Of a DNA stretch of 64,000 nucleotides, positions 1 through 10,950 are shown piece by piece (the first letter of the stretch is position 1; every line of letters starts with the position of its first letter). The translations under genes and the position numbers were made by a program. Source of the DNA: Xestospongia muta. Taxonomy: Eukaryota; Porifera; Demospongiae; Haplosclerida; Petrosiidae. The notes under the pieces are model-generated. The model saw only the letters and a list, made by a program, of their open reading frames with translations. It did not search any database and was not told the origin of the DNA. The DNA is taken from NCBI GenBank assembly GCA_963693285.1, contig OY848922.1, positions 3,708,923 through 3,772,922 of the forward strand, written 5' to 3'.

Positions 1-933
1 ACCTCGGCATTATTTTGAATACAAGAAACAGAATCTGATACCTTATCATGACTAAACACATTAGCAGGTTGTATCCTTTGTTTCCATATTTTCTATATCA
101 ATACTAACATAGCAATTGTGTCATGTTTGTTAACAAACCTTGTTTGTATTCCATCCTTTATGTAGTTGTCTTTGATAGGGTCTAGGAGATAAATACCATT
201 CAAGACATGAACAAATAGAAACAATTTCTGGTAAATCTAGTAAGACAAAGAGTTTATTGATTCTGTTTTGACTTTTTCACTGTACCATATGCATTACTCC
301 ATGACGACTGAAAGTACTCGCTACCTTATTTGTTTCTTTGGAAAATACCTCATACCTGTTGTCAGTTCTCCAATGTTCATATTCAGCAGTAGTTGTCGTA
401 TGACTATGAGATCAAATTCATCTTTACAAAATTCAGTCACATCATTTTTAATATTATCTATCAAGGTATTTTTGACTGAAGTTTATATAGCACATTCCTT
501 TATACCAACAACCATTACTATAAAAGTTGGCATGAATAATCTTGTTAATCTGTCTTCATCTCTCTTTTTATTTGTTTCATTTATCTCACGTGGACTAGTA
601 TTTGTAGCAATAATTAGAAGATCTATATCAAAGCAGTCAACATTAATTTTATTTAGATGATACTAACAATTCATCATCTTCAAATTTTTCTAAGTGACTT
701 GATTCTTCCATTGCATCACCACACTCCTTCTTGTCATTTTTGTTATTAGTTTCTTTTTTAAATTTTATTATTTACAATAAAATTGAAACAATACTCCTCT
801 CAATTCCTTCTTTCACCTACTAGGATTTTGTTGTTTTTAAAGTACTCATCAAATAAATTTAAATGCCTATCTTGGTCCTCCTTTGTACTTAGGAAGACAA
901 GGTGTTCTCTCTCTACTCCTGACACTGTAGAAG
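1..933 (-). CDS. Unrecognised multi-exon gene, partial (runs off left edge)
   Basis: Four minus-strand exons are read from splice signals and phase: 821-933, 356-662, 139-236 and 1-92. The acceptors are at 934-935, 663-664, 237-238 and 93-94. The donors follow 821 (gtaggt), 356 (gtatga) and 139 (gtttgt). Phases agree throughout (113 nt = 2+37 codons; 307 nt = 102 codons+1; 98 nt = 2+32 codons), and the last exon is open to the window edge. Translations look coding and soluble, for example VEREHLVFLSTKEDQDRH, FCKDEFDLIVIRQLLL and YLSPRPYQRQLHKGWNTNK. I do not recognise the family. One problem is an in-frame TAA at 483-485. It disappears if 476-505 is a 30-nt GT-AG intron (G|TC join, frame kept), which would be extremely short; otherwise it is a nonsense mutation. 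The first coding exon was not found. Gene structure is moderately sure; function is unknown. Confidence 0.45.
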
Positions 934-2640
934 CTGTTATTAAATTAAGTAATGTCATATGAATTTATTGTTATCACAATTATATAAAGTAAATTTCAGC
1001 GTCTCAAATTGTCATTTACTCGTGTGGTTATGTATGTCTTGGCATAAAAGGAAGCTGTATGTACTACAAGTACTGTTTCTGATTATTTAATAAAACTGAC
1101 GAAATAAAATAAATTCATGCTGATGTTTCGTAACAGGACAATTATATCGTCAACCACATCCTTCCTTAACACGTATCAGTTTATATAGTAGTAGTGTGAT
1201 ATTAATCATCATGATAATAGACAATACTAGTAGTAGTGGGAGTACTAGTAACAGTAACAATATAAGGATGTGAAATTATAGTTTAAAGTTTCAGTGTCAA
1301 AAGAATATGTCTGTCTATATTAGCAGAATATGAGTTTATTTATTTATTGTCTGATCTTGTATTTAAGTTTCAAGATGAAACATATTGTTAAACATTTAAT
1401 AGACAATACATTATTAGGTAAAGGAAATAAATCCTATCACTTTCTTATCATGAACAAGGATCAAACTATTTTAGAGAAACGTTTTTCACATAATAGCATT
1501 TACTCACATCCACAGTCAAGTCTATCCAGTCAATTTCAGTCTTGGCCAAGCTTTGCCATTACAGTATTGATTTTGCTCAACTGGTTCTATAAAACACTTT
1601 TGTCATATATATATACTAACATTGAATAATAATTACTTTTTTATTTACTTATTTTGTCAATTAATAATAGTGTTTTTTAGTCTGACTACAAATGAAACAG
1701 ATCTAGATATATTGTTTTAACCAATTCATAGTCAATTCATACCTAGTACTACAATATTAGCAATATATACTGTTTCAATTATCGAATGAACTGCTCATAT
1801 GTTTCAACCAATGACATCACAAATGTTAGTATTGCAAATAGTGGAAAACATTGTAAAGTTGACTACGCTACAGTCTATATTCTCAGGAAATCAGCTTTTG
1901 TAATGTGATAGTTATGACAATGTAACTTTTATCATCATTGGTTGATATAACTATTGCTAACATATGCATGATCTGCATGTTTGATATATGTTCTGTAAAA
2001 TTAAATATGACAGTATGCCTGTTAAGTAAGAAATCACTATCATGTCATCAGATGAGACAGTGTCCATTGTTTTTATGTGACAAACATACACTTTGGATAA
2101 TTCTATGAAACAACTAGTACCGAGTTTAGTAAGTAGCTATATTGGTTACTGTATAGTTGGGAGTCAATTAAGAGTTATTCAAAGCAGATATTGACTAAAG
2201 TACTCATTTCCATTAGAAAAGACTACTCGAGTATAGTATCACAAGCTAATAACCAGCGATTTTGTTATCTGACAATCGCTAAGCGGTGGGCGTTATACAT
2301 GAGGCTAACACCTAGCAATTACTTATAGTGCTACATAGATTTTTATTATTATACAATGTACTGTCATAACTATCACATGAACTTGTGGCTTGTATGATCT
2401 ACTGATTGTGTGACTTTTGTTCACTGTATTGTACTTCCAGCAGGCCCTCTCAAGTCTATATACCACCTTGAAATGAAAGGGTCATTGATCTGACTTTTGC
2501 TTCACACATAACTGTTAATCAAGAAATAACGACATCTAAAAGCTTGTAAACAATTCACGTTTGAATCTTGTTTCTTCGTTGGTTTTACAAGATGTAAAGC
2601 ATACTTTTATGTGAATTAGTAACTTAATTTAAAACCACTT
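934..2640. other. A+T-rich intergenic stretch
   Basis: No gene is supported here. A 99-codon open frame at 1330-1629 (plus) has no recognisable domain or splice context and a composition like its surroundings, so I treat it as chance. No RNA gene or long repeat was seen. Confidence 0.4.
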
Positions 2641-2758
2641 CTCTATGAATTGTTAAATATTCATATTTCAGCGGCGCGCTTCGCACACTTGACCAAACGT
2701 ATCTTAAGAGCCACTCCGTGTCCCTGGCTACTAGTGTGTATCTCTTTTCACAAGAAAG

Positions 2759-2807
2759 GTACGTATCATAGATATTATGATTTTTTTTACAATATACTTA
2801 CTTTTAG
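2759..2807 (+). other. 49-bp intron in the 5' UTR of the beta-helix gene
   Basis: An exon ending ...AAAG is followed by the consensus donor gtacgt at 2759. A T-rich tract leads to the acceptor ttttag at 2802-2807. Removing it deletes the first ATG of the long open frame (2777) and makes the ATG at 2843 the first start. Short GT-AG introns are normal in compact sponge genes. The decayed copies near 7.19 kb and 10.02 kb lose similarity to the gene at about this acceptor. Confidence 0.6.
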
Positions 2808-2842
2808 GTTGTTTACTCGTTAAGATCTCTAATATCACTAAC

Positions 2843-5800
2843 ATGAGCTGGTGTCATATCTATTATATAACATCAGTTATTCTGTATATCTACAGTGGAT
2901 ATGTTGCTGCTTCTGAATATTATGTTTCTGCAGGAGCGACTTGTCCTTACATTAATGCACCTTGTCACAATCTCTCCTATTATACTGCTTATTATAGATC
3001 TTACTTCACTGATAATACAGTCTTCTACTTCCTAGAGGGAACTCACACTTTACAAGATACATTGAAGATCATTAATGTAAGTAATATAACACTACAGGGA
3101 CTTGGAAATATAAAGCAAAGTTTTCATAAGACAGTTATGCAATCTACCTCAGTAATAATATGCAATTACAGCAGCAACATAGGCATAAAATTTTCTAGTA
3201 ACAGAGATATTGTATTGAAATCATTAACAATAGCAAACTGTGGAGGGTTTTACAGTCGTATACAAACAAATGTTAGCTTACTATTTGTTGATGTCAATAT
3301 TGTCACATTAGAATGGGTTTCAGTCCATAATGGTTCAGGTTTTGGCCTCGTTCTTGTAAATGCTTTTGATGTGTTAATTATGAATTCCTCATTTACAAAA
3401 AATCAACCTCTTGACACATGTACTGATTGTTTAGGTGGTAATGCATATATACTTTATTACAACCAAGCCACTAATAAAAGACTGTACAATGTTTCTATTA
3501 TACAATCAAATTTCACCTTTGGATTAAATCGTAAAGGTTGTACCAGGAGAAAAGGCAACTATATCATTCAATCTAGTGGAGGGCTGAGTATATCCTTAAT
3601 GAATACACAATCATACAAGATAGAGTTTATAATTGAAAGTGTTGTGTTCTACAATAACATTGCTAATGTTGGGGCAAACTTTCTTTTTTTTTCTGTCAAT
3701 ACTGGTCTTTATTCTTTAATAATGAACAACACCATTAGCACCTATGGTAAAGCATTGATATCAAGCACTGATAACTATGACTGCACTTTTGGAGCAGGTA
3801 TGACTGTGCTGCAGCTATACACATCCAACAATGAACCTGATCTAATTATTGAAAATTGTATTTTTGCAGACAATTTTGCTCAGCAATTTGGAGGAGGTGT
3901 GGTAATTAGTTGGTTGGGCAGTCCTGGTAACATTAAGTTTAATAATTGCACTATATACAACAATAAAGCATACCATGGATCAGGTTTGATTCTGTATGGA
4001 CTTGATTCTCCGTTGCTACGTTTTCACATCAGAGACGTTTCATTTGATTCCAATAAAGTACTCAAGAAGGTTGATAGACTTCAATCAGCTGTATTATTAG
4101 TATATATTGACAATGTTACATTTGAACAAATTGAAGTTAGTAATCATGATACAACTGGTTTATTGAGTTATAATAGCCAGTTAACATTCTATAAAAATAG
4201 TAACTTTGTAAACAATTCAGGAACATTAGGTGGTGGTATGGCTTTATATGATTCATCTCATTTAATACTGAAAGAACAAACAAACGTATCATTTGTCAAT
4301 AATTATGCTAGTGAGTCAGGTGGAGGAATCTTTGTATCAGAAACAATCATAGCTCGTGACTTTCCCACTTATTGTTTTTTTAAATTTGAAGATGATCATA
4401 GCACTAATGCAACATTATATTTTTTTAATAATAAAGCCGAAATATCAGGTGATGTCCTATATGGTGGTAATGTGGATTATTGTTTAAATGCACATGAATT
4501 TTTCGACTTTTTTAACTACACCCAACAGATAGGGCTATCTGTAGTATCATCAGATCCCATTGAAGTATGCTTTTGTCAACAAGGTGTAACTAATTGCTCT
4601 GTTACAAACATCAATATAACTGCAATGCCTGGTATTAATCTTAAATTATCATTAGCTACTGTTGGCTCAAAAAATGGTTTAACCAAGGGTGTCATAAAAC
4701 TGACAGGCTTGGATAGTTCATTCAAGGTACAAACTGTCAATACTAGACTAAATTCAAATTGTACTGATGTTACATTTAGTATAACAACAAATAGTTCATT
4801 GAACACAACACGAGTTTATGTAACACTAGAGAAGTCATTTTTACCTTTGTATGATCCTTTAGGTAAAGTCATTGAAGTTACATTTCAGTCCTGTCCATTT
4901 GCTTTTCCATTAGATATTACAAATAATGCTTGTGCTTGTATACCTGAATTAGAAAAAACACCAACAATAACTTGTGATGTCAATACTCAAACTATAACTA
5001 GACATGGTGAAATGTGGATTGGTTATAACAATAACTATAATTGTGTTATAGTTCATCAAAATTGCCCCTTTGATTATTGCAGTGATGATAACCTTAGTTT
5101 CACATTTAACACGACAAAGAAACAATGTCTTCACAATCGATCTGGACTACTCTGTGGGCAATGTGCTGAAGGACTTAGTCTAATGTTAGGTTCAAATCAA
5201 TGTGGACAATGTACTTATGACCACTTAGCTCTTATTATTCCATTTGGTTTAGCTGGTATAGCACTGGTAGCTTTCATTATTGGTTTAAACTTAACTGTGT
5301 CTGTGGGTACAATCAATGGACTTATATTTTATGCTAATGTTGTCAAAATATATGAACACATTTTCTTTTCTAATGGTCCAGTAAATTTTTATAGTCATTT
5401 TATTTCCTGGCTTAATCTAGATTTAGGTATCGAGACATGTTTCATTAATGGCATAGGTTCATGCAGTAAAGTGTGGCTGCAGTTTTTCTTTCCTGGATAT
5501 GTTTGGTTTCTACTAATACTTATCATAATATTATCGCGCTATTCCAGTAAAGTGGTTCGACTTGTGGGAAGACAAGCAATTCCAGTACTAGCAACTATGA
5601 TACTACTGTCATACACCAAACTTATACGCACTGTCTTCCAGGTCCTTCATCACATTAATATTAAGTGTACTGATAAAAATTTTGTTAAGTTCTATTTACC
5701 AAGGTGGTATATTGATGCTACTGTTGAATATCTGAAAGGTTGTCATCTACCATTGTTCCTATTCTCACTAGCTGTACTCATTCTGCTCATTGTTCCATAC

Positions 5801-6439
5801 ACTTTCTATCTTCTTACTATACCATTATTTGAAGGACCTCTATCAAACCACATGTTCTGCTGCCAAAAGTTGTCCACGTATATGAAGCCTTTCTCTGATG
5901 CATATGGAGGTCCATATAAGGACAAGTGTCGTTTTTGGACTGGATTTTTACTTCTAGTTCGTGTTGTCTTAGCATTGGTTGTATCTCAAGATACTGAGAT
6001 TGACATTAGCTTGGATGTGTTGGCATCTATTTTAGTTGTTATTATCTTTATATATTTCCCTTTGAGAGGAGTATATAAACAGCTTTCATTAGCATATTTG
6101 GAGCTTTTTTTCATTCTTAACCTTATTTTATTGTCTTGTATAAATAAACAAACCTTTATTAATTCAAAAGGACAAGTGTCAACTAAAAGTTTGGTATCAT
6201 TTGCATTTGTAGTTTTCTGTGGTGTTTTGTTCTATCACATTTGGGATCGATTTTTGAAGTCCTGTTTACAAGACCATATCAGAAAAATGTTTAAAATACA
6301 ATCTAATATTCCAGCCAAAGATGATAACAAAATAGATCTCCAGACAATATCATCAACTGATAGTATTACATATTCAGTAGTGCCTGAGCTACGTGAACCT
6401 CTGCTTGATGATCAAAACGACATTCTTTTTACGAAATAA
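2843..6439 (+). CDS. Beta-helix ectodomain multipass membrane protein
   Basis: Single large coding exon. I choose Met at 2843 (about 1,198 aa) over 2777, because 2759-2807 reads as an intron and the 2843 start is followed at once by a hydrophobic signal-peptide-like stretch (YYITSVILYIYSGYVAA). Numbering below counts from 2777. Residues 45-650 are Asn/Ser-rich with many N-glycosylation sites and recurring short strands around Gly-Gly turns (GGGVVIS, GGGMALY, GGGIFVS), as in right-handed parallel beta-helix proteins. Residues 700-815 are Cys-rich (CGQCAEGL, CGQCTYDH). About nine hydrophobic segments follow, near 817-841, 850-872, 899-923, 933-956, 989-1018, 1053-1070, 1078-1096, 1105-1124 and 1140-1158, then a cytosolic tail of about 60 residues. 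Likely a plasma-membrane adhesion or receptor-like protein; the ligand is unknown. Similar architectures are common as uncharacterised sponge and cnidarian proteins (recalled, not searched). Confidence 0.9.
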   Translation: MSWCHIYYITSVILYIYSGYVAASEYYVSAGATCPYINAPCHNLSYYTAYYRSYFTDNTVFYFLEGTHTLQDTLKIINVSNITLQGLGNIKQSFHKTVMQSTSVIICNYSSNIGIKFSSNRDIVLKSLTIANCGGFYSRIQTNVSLLFVDVNIVTLEWVSVHNGSGFGLVLVNAFDVLIMNSSFTKNQPLDTCTDCLGGNAYILYYNQATNKRLYNVSIIQSNFTFGLNRKGCTRRKGNYIIQSSGGLSISLMNTQSYKIEFIIESVVFYNNIANVGANFLFFSVNTGLYSLIMNNTISTYGKALISSTDNYDCTFGAGMTVLQLYTSNNEPDLIIENCIFADNFAQQFGGGVVISWLGSPGNIKFNNCTIYNNKAYHGSGLILYGLDSPLLRFHIRDVSFDSNKVLKKVDRLQSAVLLVYIDNVTFEQIEVSNHDTTGLLSYNSQLTFYKNSNFVNNSGTLGGGMALYDSSHLILKEQTNVSFVNNYASESGGGIFVSETIIARDFPTYCFFKFEDDHSTNATLYFFNNKAEISGDVLYGGNVDYCLNAHEFFDFFNYTQQIGLSVVSSDPIEVCFCQQGVTNCSVTNINITAMPGINLKLSLATVGSKNGLTKGVIKLTGLDSSFKVQTVNTRLNSNCTDVTFSITTNSSLNTTRVYVTLEKSFLPLYDPLGKVIEVTFQSCPFAFPLDITNNACACIPELEKTPTITCDVNTQTITRHGEMWIGYNNNYNCVIVHQNCPFDYCSDDNLSFTFNTTKKQCLHNRSGLLCGQCAEGLSLMLGSNQCGQCTYDHLALIIPFGLAGIALVAFIIGLNLTVSVGTINGLIFYANVVKIYEHIFFSNGPVNFYSHFISWLNLDLGIETCFINGIGSCSKVWLQFFFPGYVWFLLILIIILSRYSSKVVRLVGRQAIPVLATMILLSYTKLIRTVFQVLHHINIKCTDKNFVKFYLPRWYIDATVEYLKGCHLPLFLFSLAVLILLIVPYTFYLLTIPLFEGPLSNHMFCCQKLSTYMKPFSDAYGGPYKDKCRFWTGFLLLVRVVLALVVSQDTEIDISLDVLASILVVIIFIYFPLRGVYKQLSLAYLELFFILNLILLSCINKQTFINSKGQVSTKSLVSFAFVVFCGVLFYHIWDRFLKSCLQDHIRKMFKIQSNIPAKDDNKIDLQTISSTDSITYSVVPELREPLLDDQNDILFTK

Positions 6440-6504
6440 ACCTGAAAGTACATTTTAGTAGAGATATTATGTTACTTATTAATAATTTACATTATCTAGC
6501 ATTA

Positions 6505-6510
6505 AATAAA
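6505..6510 (+). terminator. Candidate poly(A) signal (AATAAA)
   Basis: AATAAA lies 66 bases after the stop codon of the beta-helix gene and is the first full hexamer clear of the stop itself. Placement fits a short 3' UTR; no transcript evidence. Confidence 0.45.
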
Positions 6511-7011
6511 GTCTGATTTAATAGTATGATGTTTATAAATGTACTTTGTTTAGTGTGTATTAACATGATATGATAATTAGTTTTCATTTGCTGCTATTTG
6601 TATTTTTGTCAATAATTTTTTTTGTTATCAATAAGAGTCTCATAACATTCTATAAATTTACCTTTTGAATCAAAGTAGTTAAGAAAGAATTATTACGATA
6701 ATCATTTAGATTTTATTGATTGATTTACAAATAAATGGTTATATGGATTGCATAAGGCAAACTTTCTTTGATGTAAAAATACGAACATTACACTGCTTCC
6801 ATTACTAATGAACTATGGTAATGACTGCTTATAAAACCAATATTTAGAACTACTAATAATGATTTTCTGAAAAAAGAATAATGTTAATGAATAGGTCAAT
6901 TGATTCAACAGTATATAATCCAAATTGCCATCATATTATCTTAAAAATATAAAAGTCACTTCTTACTGTAATCACCTAGTAAGTCTTTATCACAACAGAT
7001 ACATGACACAA
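6511..7011. other. Intergenic, with a short repeat shared inverted with 9,115-9,250
   Basis: Positions 6,860-7,010 match the reverse complement of about 9,105-9,250 with scattered substitutions and small gaps. No coding potential was seen. The repeat flanks decayed beta-helix gene copies but sits on opposite sides of them, so it may be an independent dispersed repeat. Confidence 0.45.
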
Positions 7012-7190
7012 AACAAGCTTTGGTCAGCAAAAGAACAATGTACATTTTTATGAACTGCAGATACATAATACTCAGAAGCATTAACATGTCCACTGTCCAC
7101 TATAGATATACAGTATAACTGATGATACAGAAAATATATGAAACCACATCATGATATGGCAATATTCAATGATTTTAAGGAGCAACTAGC
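7012..7190 (-). pseudogene. Decayed 5' end of a beta-helix membrane-protein gene
   Basis: Read on the minus strand, this matches the start of the gene at 2843. It covers the 5'-UTR piece after the intron, an ATG at the equivalent place, then a signal-peptide-like stretch ending SSVILYIYS, and the SEYYVSAG-like segment in altered form. It stops after about 60 codons and no later exon sequence follows. It is opposed to the copy at 10,021 and shares upstream sequence with it. Confidence 0.6.
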
Positions 7191-7239
7191 ATATGAAATA
7201 AAAAAGAATTAACACACTTATTAATATCATGTACACACT

Positions 7240-7560
7240 GGAAGAAAATATGAAGAAAACAACTTTTCTTTTATACCATGAAAATAAGAAGTAAATCTTA
7301 TCCAAATATGTCACTATAACTTATAAGACTAAAGTCAATTGCATGGACTGCTCACAGTGATGGAAATGTGTGCTATATATAACATAATTGAATTGCTTTA
7401 GATAACTATAAATTGATTAAATTGATATTTAAAGTCTCCTAATAAATTAACATTAAATGTGCTCACAAAACTCAGCAGTTGCTTTATAGAATAATAGAGT
7501 ATATTGTCTGATGAGAATTTGATCTTTATTATACTCTTACAATTTGGAAAAATCAATTTC
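7240..7560. repeat. Inverted repeat arm A (upstream of decayed gene copy)
   Basis: This matches the reverse complement of about 9,430-9,740. Shared landmarks include the run aaagcaattcaattatgtta and the block around ctgagttttgtgagca. It lies upstream (minus strand) of the decayed beta-helix 5' end at 7,012-7,190, so promoter-side sequence was duplicated together with the gene. Confidence 0.6.
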
Positions 7561-8943
7561 ATATCATCTTAAACTTTACATTTGAGTTCATGTAATGTTA
7601 CATTATCATGAATATTTCATACAGTCTACTAACTTTTCCAAATTGTAGTTAAAATGATATCTATAAAAAATTTAGTGATTTTGATACATCCGCACATTAT
7701 ATTACCATACTGGACACACTATAAATTATATTTTTAATAGATTTAAGGAATTTGGTAATAAATTCAATTTTTTGGAATTCCAATGTTGTGTTTGAATAAG
7801 CTGTTGTGGATTTCCATCTTATGCACTTACTATGCCAGCTATATACAATCTCTAATGGTAATACTACCTGACTGACTTAATTATTCATCTGCAAATTTAA
7901 CATTCCTCACAGAAGCAAAAAAAGTCAGATATGTTGATGATACTTTGCTGTACATAAGAGAAAGCTTTTGTTTATTTGTTCTCATCAATATATATATATA
8001 TATACAATCCATGTCTGTGCATCTGACTTTACAGCAAATGATTTTTAAAAACAATTGCTATTTTGAAAATTGAAGGATTTTCTGCAGTTTTGCACAAGCA
8101 ATTTGGGGAAAGATTCCAAATTATTGAGGTAATTCAAATAATGATTTTATTACATTTAAAAATGTTAAAAATACTGGCTCCAATCCTATAATACTAATAA
8201 AAATAGCATTTTATATATTAGTGAAGACCCCATTGATCTTAATTAAGATTCTAATTTTGCCAATTCTTGTGCATGATAAAAATTTTATTAATGTATCAAG
8301 AATACTGTGAACAAAGTAAATAATAGACACTCATTTAAAGATTTAATATAAATATACAAGTCACTCCTATAGTGTAGAAAACTTGAAATTACATTTCAAA
8401 AGCAAACGAGTCTTTCTCTTATTCATTTTCAGTGTTTAAATAACCAGTATAGTCATGGTTACACAGATGTCATGTAGCAACATTCTTTCATCTATGTAAA
8501 CTAAAAGTAAATGTGATGTTGTATTGAAAACTGTTTAGCGAATCACTGTAAAAACTAATGATTTAGTTGCTTTAAGAAATATAAATTGCTTATACAGCTT
8601 AATTGATATTATTGCAGTCAACAGTCAAGTCTAATACTTGAATTGTCATATATTGATAGCCTAAAGGAGTTCAAAATTGAAGAAACTTAGCATTTTAACT
8701 ACCACAATTGGTAGAGATCCACTGTTGTAACCTATTGAAGTGTTTTCATGTTATACAAGTGGTTCAATTATAACGTCTTCCACCTCTGTCCGTATCAATG
8801 GCAATTATTACTTCTGTGATTGCTATGGTAATATACATATTGTTGCTATGGTAATGTTAAATTATTCATTTGCCATGGTTTATGTGTAGCCTGTGGTTTA
8901 AAACAAAAACATGAAACAATATTATTATAGTTACGTTTAGAAA
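7561..8943. other. A+T-rich intergenic stretch
   Basis: I see only simple A+T-rich sequence, a short (TA)n at about 7,989-8,004 and no supported gene. Confidence 0.4.
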
Positions 8944-9075
8944 TTAACTATCAAAACTGCTTAATTAAGCTGATCTAAAGAGTTTAGTAACTTTATCTGT
9001 CTTAAATCTTTGAATAAATTAGTCTAAATAGGTTAAATCTCTAAAATAAACTGTTTAGAGCTTTTCGATAGTTAA
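8944..9075. repeat. MITE-like element with short terminal inverted repeats
   Basis: It begins ttaactatcaaaactg and ends with a near reverse complement, gcttttcgatagttaa, about 132 bp in all. A second copy of the left end, with the palindromic ttaattaa that follows it, lies just outside at about 9,085-9,115. That gives a 31-bp direct repeat with 8,938-8,968. No coding capacity. Target-site duplication not clear. Confidence 0.45.
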
Positions 9076-9429
9076 GAAAGTTAAGAAATTAACTATCAAA
9101 ACTGCTTAATTAAGTATGTATCTGTTATGCTAAGCACTCACTAGATTAGTAGAGTAAGAGGTGACTTTTACACTTAAAAAAATATGATGGCAGTTTGGAT
9201 TATATTACTGTTAAATTAATTGGACCTATTCATGTACTTGATTTAATTTTATGTATTTATACATATTATAAATACAATAAATTAGTAGTAGTAGTTCTAA
9301 ATATTAATTCGATAAACAGTCATTGCTATAGTGCGTTAGAAATGGAAACAGTGTTATGTTCATATTTTGCCTCATACAATATTTTGAACTACTAATAATG
9401 ATAATAATTATAACATAAAATAAACTCAA

Positions 9430-9740
9430 ATGTAGAGGTTAAGATAATGCAATATGATTTTTTTCTAAATTGAAAGAGTATAATGAAGATCAAATTGTCT
9501 CATATTCTCGTCAGACGTGATACTCTATTATTCTATAAACTGATTGCTGAGTTTTGTGAGCAATTGTAATATCAACTAGCTAGGAGACTTTTCAAATATC
9601 AATTCAAAGTTATCTAAAGCAATTCAATTATGTTATATAAAGTGCACATTTCCATTACTGTGAGCAGTCCATTGATTCTAGTCTTACAAGTTATAGTCAC
9701 ATATAAGAATGGTTGTTTTCTTCATTTTTGCTTTCAGTGT
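9430..9740. repeat. Inverted repeat arm B
   Basis: Reverse-complement partner of 7,240-7,560. It lies upstream of the plus-strand decayed gene copy at 10,021-10,600, giving two head-to-head broken copies with their upstream regions. Confidence 0.6.
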
Positions 9741-10020
9741 GTGCATGATATTAATACGTGTTTATAATACATCTACACATTGCAATGCAAATGATAAGTA
9801 TAAACAATAACATGTTTAACATGAGGTCATATATCTATGTTATTGATACTATACATTACATACTAACAGGACTACTATCATTATTATAACTATCGACATG
9901 ATCTGTGACTTCATAATCATCCTTTGAGACATTTATTGACTAATAGTGGATCTTTTTTTAAAAAATGTATTCAATATATCATTTATTATGTCCTTAGCTC
10001 ATTATTATTTCTTATGCAAG

Positions 10021-10600
10021 TTACTCCTTAAAATCATTAAATACAGCCATATCATAAGCTGCTGTCGTATCTTTTCTGTAACTTCAGTATATACTGTATA
10101 TCTATAGTAGACAGTAGATATGCTACTGCAGCTCATATAAAAAGTACATTGTTCTCCTGCTGACCAACCTTTCCACAACATCTCCTACTATACTATGAAT
10201 CTTGCTTTAATAATGACTCATACATCTTGCTTTAATAATGACTCAAACTTTTTTAGAAGATGCTTATGGTCTACATGGTACATTGAACATTAATAGTGTA
10301 AGTCTGACTCTACCATGACTGGTCATATAAGGTGTAGTGATTACTATAGTGTTGGCATATATTAATAATACCACACTGAGATTAAGAAGGTTTTACAATA
10401 CTACTACTAATAAAATAATATAGCTTACTATTTGTTAACATGAATTTCATTACATTAAAATGGGTATCAGTCAAAAATATTACATGATTCAACTATTTTC
10501 TTGAAAATGCTTTTGATACAATATTCCTTATTTGACTAAAATTAATGTGTTAGGACATGTTCTAATTTTTAGGTGTAGTGCATATATAACTTATTATAGT
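10021..10600 (+). pseudogene. Decayed 5' third of a beta-helix membrane-protein gene
   Basis: It aligns by eye to about 2,808-3,460 of the intact gene. The start codon is ATA instead of ATG, and there are many stops and indels. Recognisable blocks include the stretch encoding LYIYS, the tail of the LEGTHTLQDTLKIINVS region, and the block equivalent to SLLFVDVNIVTLEWVSV (ttactatttgttaacatgaa in the copy). Similarity ends near 10,600, where base composition changes. Clearly non-functional. Confidence 0.7.
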
Positions 10601-10950
10601 TTATTGCTTCGTGCTACATTCACAGCAGTGCGCAGAGCCACGTACTGCTACTTATGCAGCAAGGTTTACAAGCTTGTACCCATAGTATGCAAACTTGGAA
10701 CGACTGTTGGTTCTCGCTACAAAATGTTGAGTATGTAAAAACACGTGCAAGTCACGATTAAGCATATGTGTGAGAATTTTTCACTTTCTTAGTACATAGC
10801 AAAGCGAAAAGAAGTTGAAATACTTTCAGTATGGCAAAGACTTGAACAACTACGTATGCACTTCACAAGAGCACCATAGTCTTAGCTGCCAATAGTCCGA
10901 TACGATAGCGTTCGAAAGTTGATGATGACCGGAAGTGGGTGTGTTACTCT
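10600..10950. other. G+C-richer, CpG-containing segment of unknown origin
   Basis: This stretch is noticeably richer in G+C and CpG than its surroundings (for example cagtgcgcagagccacgtac; gatacgatagcgttcgaaag) and contains an accggaag ETS-like motif near 10,929. It sits between the decayed beta-helix copy and the ROCO exon fragment. It may be an old promoter or UTR carried with one of them. No ORF with recognisable homology. Confidence 0.3.

Noticed and set aside
268..660. Plus-strand 130-codon open frame
   Set aside because: It is antisense to the minus-strand exon 356-662, which has splice sites and matching phases.
1330..1629. 99-codon open frame
   Set aside because: No domain, no splice context, no copy elsewhere in the window; length is within chance for this composition.
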